A stretch of DNA of 64,000 bases from Nonomuraea sp. NEAU-A123 (GCF_018603905.1 NZ_JAHFZZ010000011.1:299599-363598), one strand, 5' to 3'; counted from the first letter of the stretch, positions 25,035 to 33,777 are shown. Program-made: numbers and translations. Notes: a model not told the origin generated them from the letters alone.

Positions 25035-26255
25035 GTGAGCCAAGGTGACGGCGAGCAAGTCCTGATCTACCCGATTCCCAGTGACGCGGCGCTGGAGCCG
25101 CCGGCGGAATGGGCGCGGCTCCAGCAGAAGTGCCCCGTGGCGCGGGTGACGCTGCCCAGCGGCGACGAGGCGTCGCTGGTGACGCGCTACGAGGACGTCA
25201 AGCGGGTGCTGTCCGACCCGCGGTTCACCCGGCCGACGCACATGGACGACGCGGCCCGGATCTCCGACAGCGAGTCGGGTGGCGTCTTCAACAGCGAGAT
25301 GGCGACGGCGATACCGCAGTCCGGTGAGGCGCACCAGCGCTGGCGGCGGATGATCAGCAAGTGGTTCACCGTCAAGCGCATGGCCGCGCTGCGGCCGGGG
25401 ATGGAGGCGATGGCCGAGCGGCTCATCGACGACATGCTCGAGCGGGGTCAGCCGGCGGATCTCAAGGCGAGCCTGGGCTTCCCGCTGCCGGTGTGGGTGA
25501 TCTGCGATCTGCTCGGGGTGCCGGACTCGGACCGCGACCAGTTCGCGTACTGGTCTGACACGCTGCTCAACTTGACCCGCTACACGCAGGCGCAGATCGA
25601 CACGGCGCAGGCCGAGTTCGTCCAGTACATGGCCGCCCACATCATCGCCAAGCGCGCCGAACCGGGCGAGGACCTGCTCAGCGAGCTCATCACGAACACC
25701 GACGCCGACGGCGGGCGGCTGTCCGACGCGACCCTGGTGGCCACCGGCATGGGTCTGCTGGTCGCCGGGCACGAGACCACGGCGAACATGATCGGCAAGA
25801 TGGTGGCGATGCTGCTGGCCGACCGGAGCCGCTGGGAGCGAGTGCTGGCGGACCGGTCGCTCGTGCGCACGGCGGTGGAAGAGGCGCTGCGGTTCGACGC
25901 CAACGCGGGGTTCGGCATGCCGCGCTACCTCGGTGAGGACATGGAGGTCGCCGGGACCGTGCTGCCGGGCGGGACGACCGTGGTGTGCAGCATGGCCGCG
26001 GCCAACCGCGACGAGAACGCGTTCGAGGGCGCCGACGACATGGACCTCGGCCGCAGCCCGAACCTCCACCTGGCCTTCGGCGCCGGGGCGCACTCGTGTC
26101 TGGGACAGGCGCTGGCCCGCACCGAGTTGCAGGCGGTGCTCGAGGTGCTGCTGCGCCGGCTCCCCTCCCTGGAACTCGCCGTCCCGGTGGCGGACCTGCG
26201 GCGGGTCGAAGGACTCGCCGTCGGCGGGTTGAGCGAAGTCCCGGTGCGGTGGTGA
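25035..26255 (+). CDS. Cytochrome P450 (first of operon)
   Basis: A 406-residue soluble bacterial P450. I-helix oxygen-binding motif AGHETT at 244-249, ExxR in VEEALRFDAN, and the haem loop FGAGAHSCLG with axial Cys355. Starts after a strong ribosome-binding site (GGAGGAGG, 25022-25029); GTG at 25035 has better spacing than GTG 25032. The stop overlaps the TetR start (GTGA). The operon provides its own ferredoxin reductase, second P450 and ferredoxin. Family-level call is firm; substrate unknown. It has no link to the macrolactam genes beyond lying within 5 kb. Confidence 0.9.
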   Translation: MSQGDGEQVLIYPIPSDAALEPPAEWARLQQKCPVARVTLPSGDEASLVTRYEDVKRVLSDPRFTRPTHMDDAARISDSESGGVFNSEMATAIPQSGEAHQRWRRMISKWFTVKRMAALRPGMEAMAERLIDDMLERGQPADLKASLGFPLPVWVICDLLGVPDSDRDQFAYWSDTLLNLTRYTQAQIDTAQAEFVQYMAAHIIAKRAEPGEDLLSELITNTDADGGRLSDATLVATGMGLLVAGHETTANMIGKMVAMLLADRSRWERVLADRSLVRTAVEEALRFDANAGFGMPRYLGEDMEVAGTVLPGGTTVVCSMAAANRDENAFEGADDMDLGRSPNLHLAFGAGAHSCLGQALARTELQAVLEVLLRRLPSLELAVPVADLRRVEGLAVGGLSEVPVRW

Positions 26256-26902
26256 GCGTGGCCGGCCGGACCGTCCGGGCCGATCGGGCCGGCGCGACCC
26301 GGGAGTCGATCCTGACGGCGGCGGAGCGGCTGTTCGCCGAGCACGGGGTGATGGCGGTGTCCAACCGTCAGGTCAGCGAGGCCGCGGGGCAGGGGAACAA
26401 CACCGCGGTCGGCTATCACTTCGGCACGAAGACCGATCTCGTCCGCGCCATCGTGCGCAAACACGCCGAGCGGATCGAGCGGGTGCGTACGCGGATGCTG
26501 GCCGAGATCGGCGACAGCTCGGACGTACGGGACTGGGTGGCCTGCCTGGTACGCCCGAGCGCCGAGCACCTGGCCGCCCTGGGCAACCCCACCTGGTTCG
26601 CCCGGTTCGGCGCCCAGGTGATGACCGACCCCGCCTTCCGCGAGATCATGATCGAGGAGGCTCTCAGCTCGCGCGCGCTGCTCCAGATCCTCGACGGGCT
26701 CAACCGGTGCCTGCCCGAGCTGCCGGTCGCCGTGCGGGTCGAGCGCCATGACATGGCCCGTCAGCTCATGGTGCACGTGTGCGCCGAGCGCGAGCGCGCC
26801 CTGGCCGAGGGCACCCCCACACCCCGATCGAGCTGGCACGACGCCGCGACCGGGTTGATCGACGCCATCGTCGGGCTGTGGCTGGCACCGGTCACGCCGT
26901 GA
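26252..26902 (+). CDS. TetR-family transcriptional regulator
   Basis: A 216-residue regulator. HTH at about residues 15-60: ATRESILTAAERLFAEHGVMAVSNRQVSEAAGQGNNTAVGYHFGTKTDLVRAIV, followed by a variable ligand-binding helical domain. The GTG at 26252 overlaps the P450 stop by four bases. Likely represses the P450 operon and the divergent MFS gene through the palindrome at 24957-24978, with the inducer being a P450 substrate or related compound. Confidence 0.88.
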   Translation: MSVAGRTVRADRAGATRESILTAAERLFAEHGVMAVSNRQVSEAAGQGNNTAVGYHFGTKTDLVRAIVRKHAERIERVRTRMLAEIGDSSDVRDWVACLVRPSAEHLAALGNPTWFARFGAQVMTDPAFREIMIEEALSSRALLQILDGLNRCLPELPVAVRVERHDMARQLMVHVCAERERALAEGTPTPRSSWHDAATGLIDAIVGLWLAPVTP

Positions 26903-26918
26903 AGAGGAGGAAGTCTCG

Positions 26919-26960
26919 ATGAAGGTCAACCGCGCACTCACGCCGGGCGAGACCGCGTGA
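26919..26960 (+). pseudogene. 13-residue remnant, possibly a decayed ferredoxin start
   Basis: A strong ribosome-binding site (GAAGAGGAGG, about 26901-26910) precedes ATG 26919, which opens only 13 codons: MKVNRALTPGETA. The first residues MKV match the start of the intact ferredoxin at 29407 (MKVTIDQDKC), and P450 operons usually carry a ferredoxin at this place. The frame ends in TGA overlapping the reductase GTG start. It is either a remnant left by an internal deletion or a short translational-coupling leader; I favour the former only weakly. Confidence 0.4.
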
Positions 26961-28144
26961 ACGCTCCCTCCAGCGTCCTGGTGGTCGGCGCCTCCGCCGC
27001 CGGGCTGGCCACCGCGGAGGCGTTGCGGCGCAAGGGGTACCAGGGCGGCCTGACCGTCCTCGGTGCCGAGCCGCACCTGCCCTACGATCGGCCACCGCTG
27101 TCCAAACAGGTCCTCTCCGGCGCCTGGGACCCCGAACGGGTTCAGCTACGGCCGCAGACGGCTCTGTCCACCTTGGACGCCGAGTTCATCCTCGCCGACC
27201 CGGCCGTCGGCCTGGACGCGGCCGGACGCACCGTCCACACCGCGTCCGGGCGTGCCCTGCGGGCCGACGCCGTCGTGGTGGCCACCGGACTGCGGCCCCG
27301 GACGTTCGCCGGGCAGGCGGAGCTGGCCGGGGTCCACGTGCTGCGTACGCTCGACGACGCGGTGGCGCTGCGGGCGGATCTGCTGGCCTCCTCGCGGCTC
27401 GTGGTCGTGGGGGAGGGCGTGCTCGGCGCCGAGATCGCCGCCACGGCGCACGGCATGGGCCTTGAGGTCACGATGGCCGGTCCCCGGCCGGCCCCACTGG
27501 CCGGCCAGATCGGGCCTTCGGTCGCGGGGATGCTCGCCGACCTGCACACCGAGCGCGGGGTCCGCCTGCGCCTCGGCGCCGGGGTCAGCGGGCTGACCGG
27601 CCACCAGGGGCGGGTCACGGGTGTGCGCCTGGACACCGGCGAAGTGCTGCCCGCCGACGTGGTCGTAGTGGCGATCGGGGCCGACCCGGCGACCGAATGG
27701 CTCACCGGCAGCGGCCTGCGGCTGGACAACGGGCTGGTGTGCGACTCCCGCTGCCGCGCCGCCGAGGGAATCTACGCGGTCGGCGACGTGGCCCGGTGGC
27801 ACCACGACAAACTCGGCGCGCTGCTGCGGCTGGAGAACCGGACCAACGCCTCCGAACAGGCCGGCATCGTCGCGGCGAACGTCCTCGGCGATGACCAGCC
27901 CTACTGTCCCGTGCCCTACTTCTGGACCGACCAGTTCGACGCCAAGATCCAGGTACATGGAGTGCTGCCCGTCGACGCCGAGGTGACCGTGGTGGACGGC
28001 GACCAGGCGGCCCGCCGCTTCGTCGCGCTCTACCGCCGCGACGGCAGAGTCACCGGCGTACTGGGCTGGAACATGCCCAAACAGACCCGCCTGCGCCGGC
28101 AGGACGTCGTCGACGCGCTCTCCGACCTCGTACCGGCTCCCTGA
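26957..28144 (+). CDS. FAD/NAD-dependent ferredoxin reductase
   Basis: A 395-residue flavoprotein of the putidaredoxin-reductase type. FAD-binding GxGxxG variant VLVVGASAAGLATAEALRRKGY, second dinucleotide fold LVVVGEGVLGAEIAATAHGMGLEVT at about 150-174, and the FAD ribityl motif AEGIYAVGDVARWHHDKLG. Transfers electrons from NAD(P)H to a ferredoxin that reduces the P450s. Starts with GTG overlapping the mini-ORF stop and lies between two P450 genes. Confidence 0.9.
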   Translation: MNAPSSVLVVGASAAGLATAEALRRKGYQGGLTVLGAEPHLPYDRPPLSKQVLSGAWDPERVQLRPQTALSTLDAEFILADPAVGLDAAGRTVHTASGRALRADAVVVATGLRPRTFAGQAELAGVHVLRTLDDAVALRADLLASSRLVVVGEGVLGAEIAATAHGMGLEVTMAGPRPAPLAGQIGPSVAGMLADLHTERGVRLRLGAGVSGLTGHQGRVTGVRLDTGEVLPADVVVVAIGADPATEWLTGSGLRLDNGLVCDSRCRAAEGIYAVGDVARWHHDKLGALLRLENRTNASEQAGIVAANVLGDDQPYCPVPYFWTDQFDAKIQVHGVLPVDAEVTVVDGDQAARRFVALYRRDGRVTGVLGWNMPKQTRLRRQDVVDALSDLVPAP

Positions 28145-28158
28145 CTTTGGAGGAATTC

Positions 28159-29370
28159 ATGACAAGTACCTTGAATCCGGCTGAGATTCCGGAGTATCCG
28201 ATGGCCAGGGCGAAGGGTTGCCCCTTCGATCCGCCGCCGGCTCTGCAGGCCAAGCAGGCGGAGGGCCCGCTCTCCAAGGTCCGCCTGTGGGACGGCAGCA
28301 CCCCGTGGGTGGTGACCCGTTATGCCGAGCAGCGGGCACTGCTGGCCGACCCGCGGGTCAGCTCCGACATCACCCGGCCCGGTTACCCGAGCCCGGCCCC
28401 TCTCAACGGCTCGTCGCCCATCAGCTTCATCCTGATGGACGATCCCGAGCATGCGCGGCTGCGGCGGATGGTGACGGCGCCGTTCACCATCAAGCGGGTG
28501 GAGGCGATGCGGCCGGCCGTACAGAAGATCGTGGACGACCTGATCGACGATCTGCTGGCCGGCCCGAAGCCGGTCGACCTGGTGACGGCGTTCGCCTTGC
28601 CGGTGCCCTCGCTGGTGATCTGCGAGCTGCTCGGTGTGCCGTACGCCGACCACGACTTCTTCCAGGAGAACAGCAAGACCATCATCAACCGGGAGGCGAG
28701 CACCGAGCAGCGGGCGGCCGCCCTCGGCCATCTGGGCGGCTACCTGCACAACCTGCTGGACGAGAAGCTCGCCAACCCCGGTGACGACCTGCTGTCCGGG
28801 CTGACCGAGCGGATCAAGACCGGGGAGCTGTCCCAGCGGGACGCGGCCGGGATCGGGGTGCTGCTGCTGATCGCCGGGCACGAGACCACCGCGAACATGA
28901 TCGCGCTTGGCACGCTCGCCCTGCTGGAGAACCCCGGCCAACTGGCCCTCCTGCGTGACACCGAGGATCCGAAGCTGGTCTCCTCGGCGGTCGAGGAGCT
29001 GCTGCGCTACCTGCACATCACGCACAACGGGCGGCGCCGGCTGGCGCTGGAGGACATCGAGCTCGACGGGCAGATCATCCGCGCCGGCGACGGGCTGATC
29101 ATGGCCAACGACATCGGCAACCGCGACCCCGACGCCTTCCCCGACCCCGACCGGCTGGACATCCAGCGCGATGCCCGCCACCACGTGGCGTTCGGCTTCG
29201 GCGTCCACCAGTGCCTGGGCCAGCCGCTGGCCCGGATGGAACTGCAGGTCGTCTACAGCACGCTCTACAAGCGCATCCCCACCCTGCGACTGGCCGCGGA
29301 TCTGGAAGAGATCCCGTTCAAGCACGACGGGTCCGTGTACGGGGTCTACTCGCTCCCCGTGACCTGGTGA
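28159..29370 (+). CDS. Cytochrome P450, CYP105-like
   Basis: A 403-residue P450. I-helix AGHETT at 239-244, ExxR in VEELLRYLHITHNGRRR, haem loop FGFGVHQCLG with Cys352. The sequence style (EYPMARAKGCPFDPPP..., DPRVSSDITRPGYP) matches the CYP105 family, which oxidises varied xenobiotics and antibiotics. ATG 28159 follows TGGAGGA. Next in line is its ferredoxin, a typical CYP105-ferredoxin pair. Substrate unknown. Confidence 0.9.
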   Translation: MTSTLNPAEIPEYPMARAKGCPFDPPPALQAKQAEGPLSKVRLWDGSTPWVVTRYAEQRALLADPRVSSDITRPGYPSPAPLNGSSPISFILMDDPEHARLRRMVTAPFTIKRVEAMRPAVQKIVDDLIDDLLAGPKPVDLVTAFALPVPSLVICELLGVPYADHDFFQENSKTIINREASTEQRAAALGHLGGYLHNLLDEKLANPGDDLLSGLTERIKTGELSQRDAAGIGVLLLIAGHETTANMIALGTLALLENPGQLALLRDTEDPKLVSSAVEELLRYLHITHNGRRRLALEDIELDGQIIRAGDGLIMANDIGNRDPDAFPDPDRLDIQRDARHHVAFGFGVHQCLGQPLARMELQVVYSTLYKRIPTLRLAADLEEIPFKHDGSVYGVYSLPVTW

Positions 29371-29406
29371 CTTTCCCCCCACTACGACGACAGGCAAGAG
29401 GATCTC

Positions 29407-29601
29407 ATGAAGGTGACCATCGACCAGGACAAGTGTGTCGCTTCCGGACAGTGTGTGGTCGCCGCCGCGGACGTGTTCGACCAGCGCGACGAGGACGGCA
29501 TCGTGGTGCTGCTGAACCCCGACCCGCCGGCCGAGCAGGCCGCCGACGTCCGGCACGCCGCGGTGGTCTGCCCGGCGCTGGCCATCCACATCGAGGACTG
29601 A
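29407..29601 (+). CDS. [3Fe-4S]-type ferredoxin
   Basis: A 64-residue ferredoxin: MKVTIDQDKCVASGQCVV with Cys10 and Cys16, and Cys55 in VVCPALAI. Only three cluster cysteines with Ser/Gly between the first two, the pattern of [3Fe-4S] (or alternative [4Fe-4S]) ferredoxins serving CYP105 enzymes. Immediately downstream of the second P450; it should accept electrons from the reductase at 26957. A perfect 12-bp hairpin follows its stop. Confidence 0.92.
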   Translation: MKVTIDQDKCVASGQCVVAAADVFDQRDEDGIVVLLNPDPPAEQAADVRHAAVVCPALAIHIED

Positions 29602-29610
29602 CGTCCACCT

Positions 29611-29640
29611 GAGGCCACCTCGACCGACCGAGGTGGCCTC
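29611..29640 (+). terminator. Terminator of P450 operon
   Basis: Perfect 12-bp stem GAGGCCACCTCG / CGAGGTGGCCTC with a 6-base loop, 9 bases after the ferredoxin stop. No T tract. Marks the end of the P450 operon. Confidence 0.75.
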
Positions 29641-29710
29641 CCCTGACCAGCAGGTTTATCCGGTTCGCCGTTCGGTAGACGACCCTGTGAAGAACGGGGG
29701 CCGACTCGTC

Positions 29711-30151
29711 ATGAACCAGCCAATCCTGCGCGCCGGGGCTCGAGGCGCGATCGGTGCCATGGCGATGTCCGGTCTCAGGCAGTTCTCCACCGCGCTCGGC
29801 CTGGTGGAGAAGGTGCCGCCGGAGGCCGTGCTGGAACGCACCACGCCCCGGCTGTTCCGCCGCGTCCCGCCCGATCGGCGCCCCGCGGTCGTCGAGCTCA
29901 TGCACTGGTCGTACGGGGCGGCGGGCGGCGCGATCTTCGGGGCGCTGCCCGAGTCCGTACGCCGCCGGCGGTGGGCCGGGCCCGCCTACGGCCTGTTGTT
30001 CTGGGCGGTCTTCCAGGCCGCCATCGCGCCCATGCTCGGCCTGCCGCACAAGGACAGGGCCCGTCTCACCGAACGCCTGTGGCTGCTCGGCGACCACCTG
30101 CTGTACGGGATCGTGGTGGCCGCCTCTCCCTGGCCGCACCGCGACCACTGA
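29711..30151 (+). CDS. Conserved membrane-associated protein of unknown function
   Basis: A 146-residue protein with small hydrophobic segments (RGAIGAMAMSGLRQ, YGAAGGAIFGALPE, YGLLFWAVFQAAIAPMLGL, LLYGIVVAASPW). This small-residue pattern resembles short four-helix membrane proteins of the DUF1440/DUF6789 kind in actinomycetes; that assignment is by look only. ATG 29711 chosen at MNQPILRAGARG; a GTG at 29687 is possible. It lies between the P450 operon terminator and the sugar dehydratase and ends 19 bases from the convergent rmlB stop. No function proposed. Confidence 0.6.
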   Translation: MNQPILRAGARGAIGAMAMSGLRQFSTALGLVEKVPPEAVLERTTPRLFRRVPPDRRPAVVELMHWSYGAAGGAIFGALPESVRRRRWAGPAYGLLFWAVFQAAIAPMLGLPHKDRARLTERLWLLGDHLLYGIVVAASPWPHRDH

Positions 30152-30170
30152 CCGCGCGCGAGCATCCGGA

Positions 30171-31145
30171 CTACGGGGTCAGGCTCTCGGCCTTGAGCGG
30201 CTGCCACCAGGCGCGGTTGTCGCGGTACCAGGCGACGGTCTCGGCCAAACCGGTCTCGAAATCCTTGCGGGGCCGGTAGCCCAGCTCGGTGCGGATCTTG
30301 GTGCAGTCGACCGAGTAGCGCAGATCGTGGCCCTTGCGGTCCTCGACGTACGAGACCTGGTCCCAGCCGGCGGCACATGCCTTGAGGAGCAGGTCGGTGA
30401 GCTCCCGGTTGGTGAGTTCGGTGCCGCCGCCGATGTTGTAGATCTCACCGGGACGGCCGCCGGCGCGGACCAGTTCGATGCCTCGCACGTGGTCGTCGAT
30501 ATGCAGCCAATCGCGGCTGTTGCCGCCGTCGCCGTACAGGGGAACCGGCCGGCCGTCGAGGAGGTTGGTGACGAACAGGGGGATGATCTTCTCCGGAAAG
30601 TGATGGTGGCCGTAGTTGTTGGAGCAGCGGGTGACGCGTACGTCGAGCTCGTGGGTGCGGTGATAGGCGAGGGCGAGCAGGTCGGAGGCCGCCTTCGAGG
30701 CTGAGTAGGGGGAGCTGGGCCGTAGCGGATCGGACTCCAGCGAGGAGCCCTCCGGGATCGAGCCGTAGACCTCGTCGGTGGAGACGTGCACGAAGGTCCC
30801 CAGCCCGCTGCGGACCGCCGCGTCGAGCAGGGTCTGGGTGCCGGCCACATTGGTCCGCACGAACTCGGTCGCACCCATGATGGACCGGTCGACATGGGAT
30901 TCGGCGGCGAAGTGGACCACCTGGTCGTGTTCGGCGACGAGCGGGTCGACCAGTCGCTCGTCGCATATGTCGCCTTGGACGAAGGCGAATCTGTCGCTCG
31001 TGCGCACCTGGTCCAGATTCGCGGGGTTGCCCGCGTAGGTGAGTTTGTCGAGGACGGTGATCCGTGTGTCGCCGTCGGTTTCGAGCAGGGTGCGCACGTA
31101 GTGGGAGCCGATGAATCCGGCGCCCCCCGTGACCAGAATCCTCAT
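30171..31145 (-). CDS. rmlB: dTDP-glucose 4,6-dehydratase
   Basis: A 324-residue short-chain dehydrogenase/reductase. NAD-binding MRILVTGGAGFIGSHYVRTLL, catalytic triad motif STDEVYGS...(T/D/E) and YSASKAASD (YxxxK), plus HFAAESHVDRSI, all diagnostic of RmlB. Converts dTDP-glucose to dTDP-4-keto-6-deoxyglucose, the branch point to deoxy sugars. Start preceded by AGGAGAT. Divergent from rmlA, with a TAGGGGGG box in the shared region. It probably marks the left edge of the macrolactam cluster and makes the amino sugar precursor. Confidence 0.95.
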   Translation of the reverse strand: MRILVTGGAGFIGSHYVRTLLETDGDTRITVLDKLTYAGNPANLDQVRTSDRFAFVQGDICDERLVDPLVAEHDQVVHFAAESHVDRSIMGATEFVRTNVAGTQTLLDAAVRSGLGTFVHVSTDEVYGSIPEGSSLESDPLRPSSPYSASKAASDLLALAYHRTHELDVRVTRCSNNYGHHHFPEKIIPLFVTNLLDGRPVPLYGDGGNSRDWLHIDDHVRGIELVRAGGRPGEIYNIGGGTELTNRELTDLLLKACAAGWDQVSYVEDRKGHDLRYSVDCTKIRTELGYRPRKDFETGLAETVAWYRDNRAWWQPLKAESLTP

Positions 31146-31260
31146 CGCAAGATCTCCTACCTGATCCCGAGCGGAGTCGCCGTGCGTCGCTTCACGATCT
31201 GCCTTTCGCCATGGAAACCATATCGCCGGTAAACCGTGCGCAACCGTTTAGCGGCCGACA

Positions 31261-31290
31261 TAGGGGGGCACCGGGGGCGGGGTAGGGGGC
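31261..31290 (+). promoter_or_regulatory. TAGGGG repeat box upstream of rmlA
   Basis: TAGGGGGGC at 31261 and GGTAGGGGGC at 31281-31290 (TAGGGG repeats 22 bases apart, two helical turns). The same word pair recurs upstream of several genes of the cluster. Candidate binding site for a pathway regulator; role inferred. Confidence 0.5.
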
Positions 31291-31394
31291 AAATGAGGGT
31301 TGTCTTGGAGTCCATTCTGATGTGATCCGGTGTGATGCTCAGGGAACGAATATCGATTCTGGCTACCCGGTTTTCCCCTGAGGAAGGGTATTTC

Positions 31395-32297
31395 GTGAAA
31401 GGCATAATTCTGGCCGGCGGGCACGGCACGCGGCTGTACCCCATTACCCTCGCGGTCTCGAAACAGTTGCTGCCCGTGAACGACAAGCCGATGATCTATT
31501 ATCCCTTGTCGGTGCTCATGCTCGCGAATATCAGAGAGATCCTGGTGATCTCCACCCCGGAGGACCTGCCGAATCTGGCGCGCCTGCTGCGCGACGGCTC
31601 ACACCTCGGACTCGACATCACCTACGCCCGCCAGGACGAGCCCGTCGGACTGGCCGACGCCTTCATACTCGGCGCCGACCATATCGGCGACGATTCGGTG
31701 GCGCTGGTGCTCGGCGACAACATCTTCCACGGATATTCGTTCTACGACATCCTCCAGGAGAACACCGCCGACGTGGACGGCTGCGTGTTGTTCGGCCATC
31801 CGGTCAGCGATCCCGAGCGCTACGCCATCGCCGAGATGGACTCGCTCGGCAGGCTCGTCTCCATCGAGGAGAAACCCGCGCATCCGCGCTCCAACTGCGC
31901 CGTCGTCGGCCTTTATCTCTACGACAACGACGTGATCGACATCGCGAAGAATGTCCAGCCGTCCGCCCGTGGGGAACTCGAGATCACCGACGTCAACCGG
32001 GTCTATCTCGACCGGGGCAAGGCGAAATTCGTCGAACTCGGGCGAGGGTTCGCCTGGCTCGACGCGGGCACGCCCGACTCCATTCTGCAGGCCAGCCAGT
32101 ACGTGCACATGCTGGAGGGGCGGCAGGGCGTACGCATCGCCTGCATCGAGGAGATCGCGCTGCGGATGAACTACATCGACGCCGAGGCCTGTCACCGCCT
32201 CGGCGAGGAGTTGCTCCCGTCCAGCTATGGCCGGTACGTCTGCGCCCTCGCCGCCGAATTCGGCCACGCGCCGCAACCGGCCGGCGCATTCTCCTAG
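31395..32297 (+). CDS. rmlA: Glucose-1-phosphate thymidylyltransferase
   Basis: A 300-residue nucleotidyltransferase: KGIILAGGHGTRLYPITLAVSKQLLPVNDKPMIYYPLSVLM (nucleotide and Mg binding), ALVLGDNIFHG (catalytic Asp) and GELEITDVN. Makes dTDP-glucose from glucose-1-phosphate and dTTP, the substrate of RmlB. GTG start at 31395 after AGGAAGG; sequence upstream of it has no family similarity. Followed by a short conserved gene in the same direction. Confidence 0.95.
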   Translation: MKGIILAGGHGTRLYPITLAVSKQLLPVNDKPMIYYPLSVLMLANIREILVISTPEDLPNLARLLRDGSHLGLDITYARQDEPVGLADAFILGADHIGDDSVALVLGDNIFHGYSFYDILQENTADVDGCVLFGHPVSDPERYAIAEMDSLGRLVSIEEKPAHPRSNCAVVGLYLYDNDVIDIAKNVQPSARGELEITDVNRVYLDRGKAKFVELGRGFAWLDAGTPDSILQASQYVHMLEGRQGVRIACIEEIALRMNYIDAEACHRLGEELLPSSYGRYVCALAAEFGHAPQPAGAFS

Positions 32298-32359
32298 AGA
32301 TCGTCCATCAGAGATCGTCGACGGCCGGCCGCCGGCCACGATCATCGGAGGTACCCGAC

Positions 32360-32617
32360 ATGACCGTTCCCTCCTTCAACGGCTCCTCGTCCGCCGTGCC
32401 GCCTCGCTCCCGGCGCGAACCCGTGGAGGTCGCGCTCGAGGGTGGCCCCGCCGATGTTCCGCGAACCCTCCACGTCATGCACGACGTGGTCTCAGCGGGA
32501 AAGATAAAGATTCCGCGCAATGGTGGATACGAGCATTTCGAGCGGGTCAGCGTATCCGTGGATTCCGCCGACCCGCCGATCTTCCGGTGGACCACCCGCA
32601 CCAAAGTGGCCGAATGA
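32360..32617 (+). CDS. DUF5988-like small protein
   Basis: An 85-residue soluble protein with the string VALEGGPADVPRTLHV, then KIKIPRNGGYEHFERV and FRWTTRTKVAE. These phrases match the DUF5988 family seen near actinomycete macrolide and amino-sugar clusters; no activity is established that I know of. Good ribosome-binding site (GGAGG about 14 bases upstream). It follows rmlA by 62 bases and is likely in the same transcript. Confidence 0.7.
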   Translation: MTVPSFNGSSSAVPPRSRREPVEVALEGGPADVPRTLHVMHDVVSAGKIKIPRNGGYEHFERVSVSVDSADPPIFRWTTRTKVAE

Positions 32618-32630
32618 GTATGGCCGTGTC

Positions 32631-33560
32631 TCACAGCGCCTTTCGCAGATCCGGCTCCTGTCCAGCCCGGCCGGCCTTCTCCCTCTCCTCAACGTCCCCC
32701 TCCTCGATGAAGACGGCGACCCCGTCGAGCAGGCGGCGAATGCTGAACCAGAGCCATTCGTCGATGTGGGCCACTTCCTCCTGCCTCTCCACCAGGCTCG
32801 ACAGCATGGGGAAGTGGCCGGATTCGAGAATCTCCGACAGCATCGGCATCTTGGCCGCGCGCCACTGCCGCGTGGTGACTCCGGTCCGCCGTTCGGCCTC
32901 CCATTCGCTGACACGAAGCAGGGCGGCCCCTTGTACCTGAGCGCTTACCGCGATGGTCACCCAGTGCATCATCACCGGATCGAGACCGAGACCGTCCAGG
33001 GCGTCCATGGCCCGTTCGAGGTCGGCCAGAACGTTCGGCCCGAGCGGCGGCTGCGGGGTCGCGATGACCTGCAGCACCCACGGATGCCGGGAATAGAGCC
33101 GCCACTCCCGCAGCGCGGACAGTTCGAGCCGGGACCGCCAGTCGGCCGGGGCGGGCGTCAGATTCTTGTCCTCGCCGTGTACGCGATCGACCATCAATTC
33201 GATCAGCGCGTCCTTGCTCGTCACGTATCGGTACAGGGACATCGTGCCCACGCCGAGCTCGGTCGCCACCCGGCGCATGGACAGCGTCTCCAGACCCTCG
33301 GTATCGGCGATCTCGATGCCGGTGCCCACGATCCGTTCCAACGTGAGCCCTTCGCGAGGTGCTCGCGGAGCGGGTTCGGGCTTGGGTGGCCGGTTGTCTT
33401 CTCTGACGGGCTCGGGGAGAGGCGCTTCGGAACAGGGCCGTGCGCGCGCGGCCACACGCGCTCTATATGCCCGAGCCTGGCACGACCGCGAACAATATCG
33501 CGGTCGTCGCCCCCGAGGTGCGGCACACAGCGGGCTGCCGCATTCTGCGCAGGTGAGCAT
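32631..33560 (-). CDS. TetR-family regulator with N-terminal zinc-ribbon
   Basis: A 309-residue two-part protein. Residues 1-35 form a CxxC...CSRSCQARAYRAR zinc finger (Cys4, Cys7, Cys23, Cys27) like those in short actinomycete zinc-ribbon proteins. A Pro-rich linker (36-72) leads to a TetR HTH (LTLERIVGTGIEIADTEGLETLSMRRVATELGVGTMSLYRYV, about 73-115) and a TetR_C ligand domain. Divergent from the MFS gene at 33801, with a palindrome between. Probable repressor of the exporter responding to the pathway product. The fused zinc ribbon is unusual and could add a DNA contact. Confidence 0.85.
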   Translation of the reverse strand: MLTCAECGSPLCAAPRGRRPRYCSRSCQARAYRARVAARARPCSEAPLPEPVREDNRPPKPEPAPRAPREGLTLERIVGTGIEIADTEGLETLSMRRVATELGVGTMSLYRYVTSKDALIELMVDRVHGEDKNLTPAPADWRSRLELSALREWRLYSRHPWVLQVIATPQPPLGPNVLADLERAMDALDGLGLDPVMMHWVTIAVSAQVQGAALLRVSEWEAERRTGVTTRQWRAAKMPMLSEILESGHFPMLSSLVERQEEVAHIDEWLWFSIRRLLDGVAVFIEEGDVEEREKAGRAGQEPDLRKAL

Positions 33561-33754
33561 CTGGCCTCACAGATTTTGTCACGCGCATCTTGATATCTGG
33601 TGAAATTCTATCACATGAGTTCGTGATGAAATTGACCGCTAAGCGTGATGGAACGCGCGGAGGCTCCGCCGAAAAGGCGTGATATATATCCGCCAATGCC
33701 GCTTTGCCGGAATTTATTGCCCGGTTCGTGTCCTAAGTCCGGCCGGAGGCGGAG

Positions 33755-33777
33755 ATGAGTACGTCGTATGCACTCAT
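33755..33777. promoter_or_regulatory. Inverted repeat upstream of MFS exporter
   Basis: ATGAGT (33755-33760) and ACTCAT (33772-33777) arms with partial symmetry inside, 24 bases before the MFS start and about 200 bases from the TetR start. A reasonable TetR operator candidate; internal symmetry is imperfect. Confidence 0.45.

Noticed and set aside
25035..29601. The P450s as macrolactam tailoring enzymes
   Set aside because: They are closed off by their own terminator, regulator and exporter, and lack the TAGGGG boxes of the cluster.
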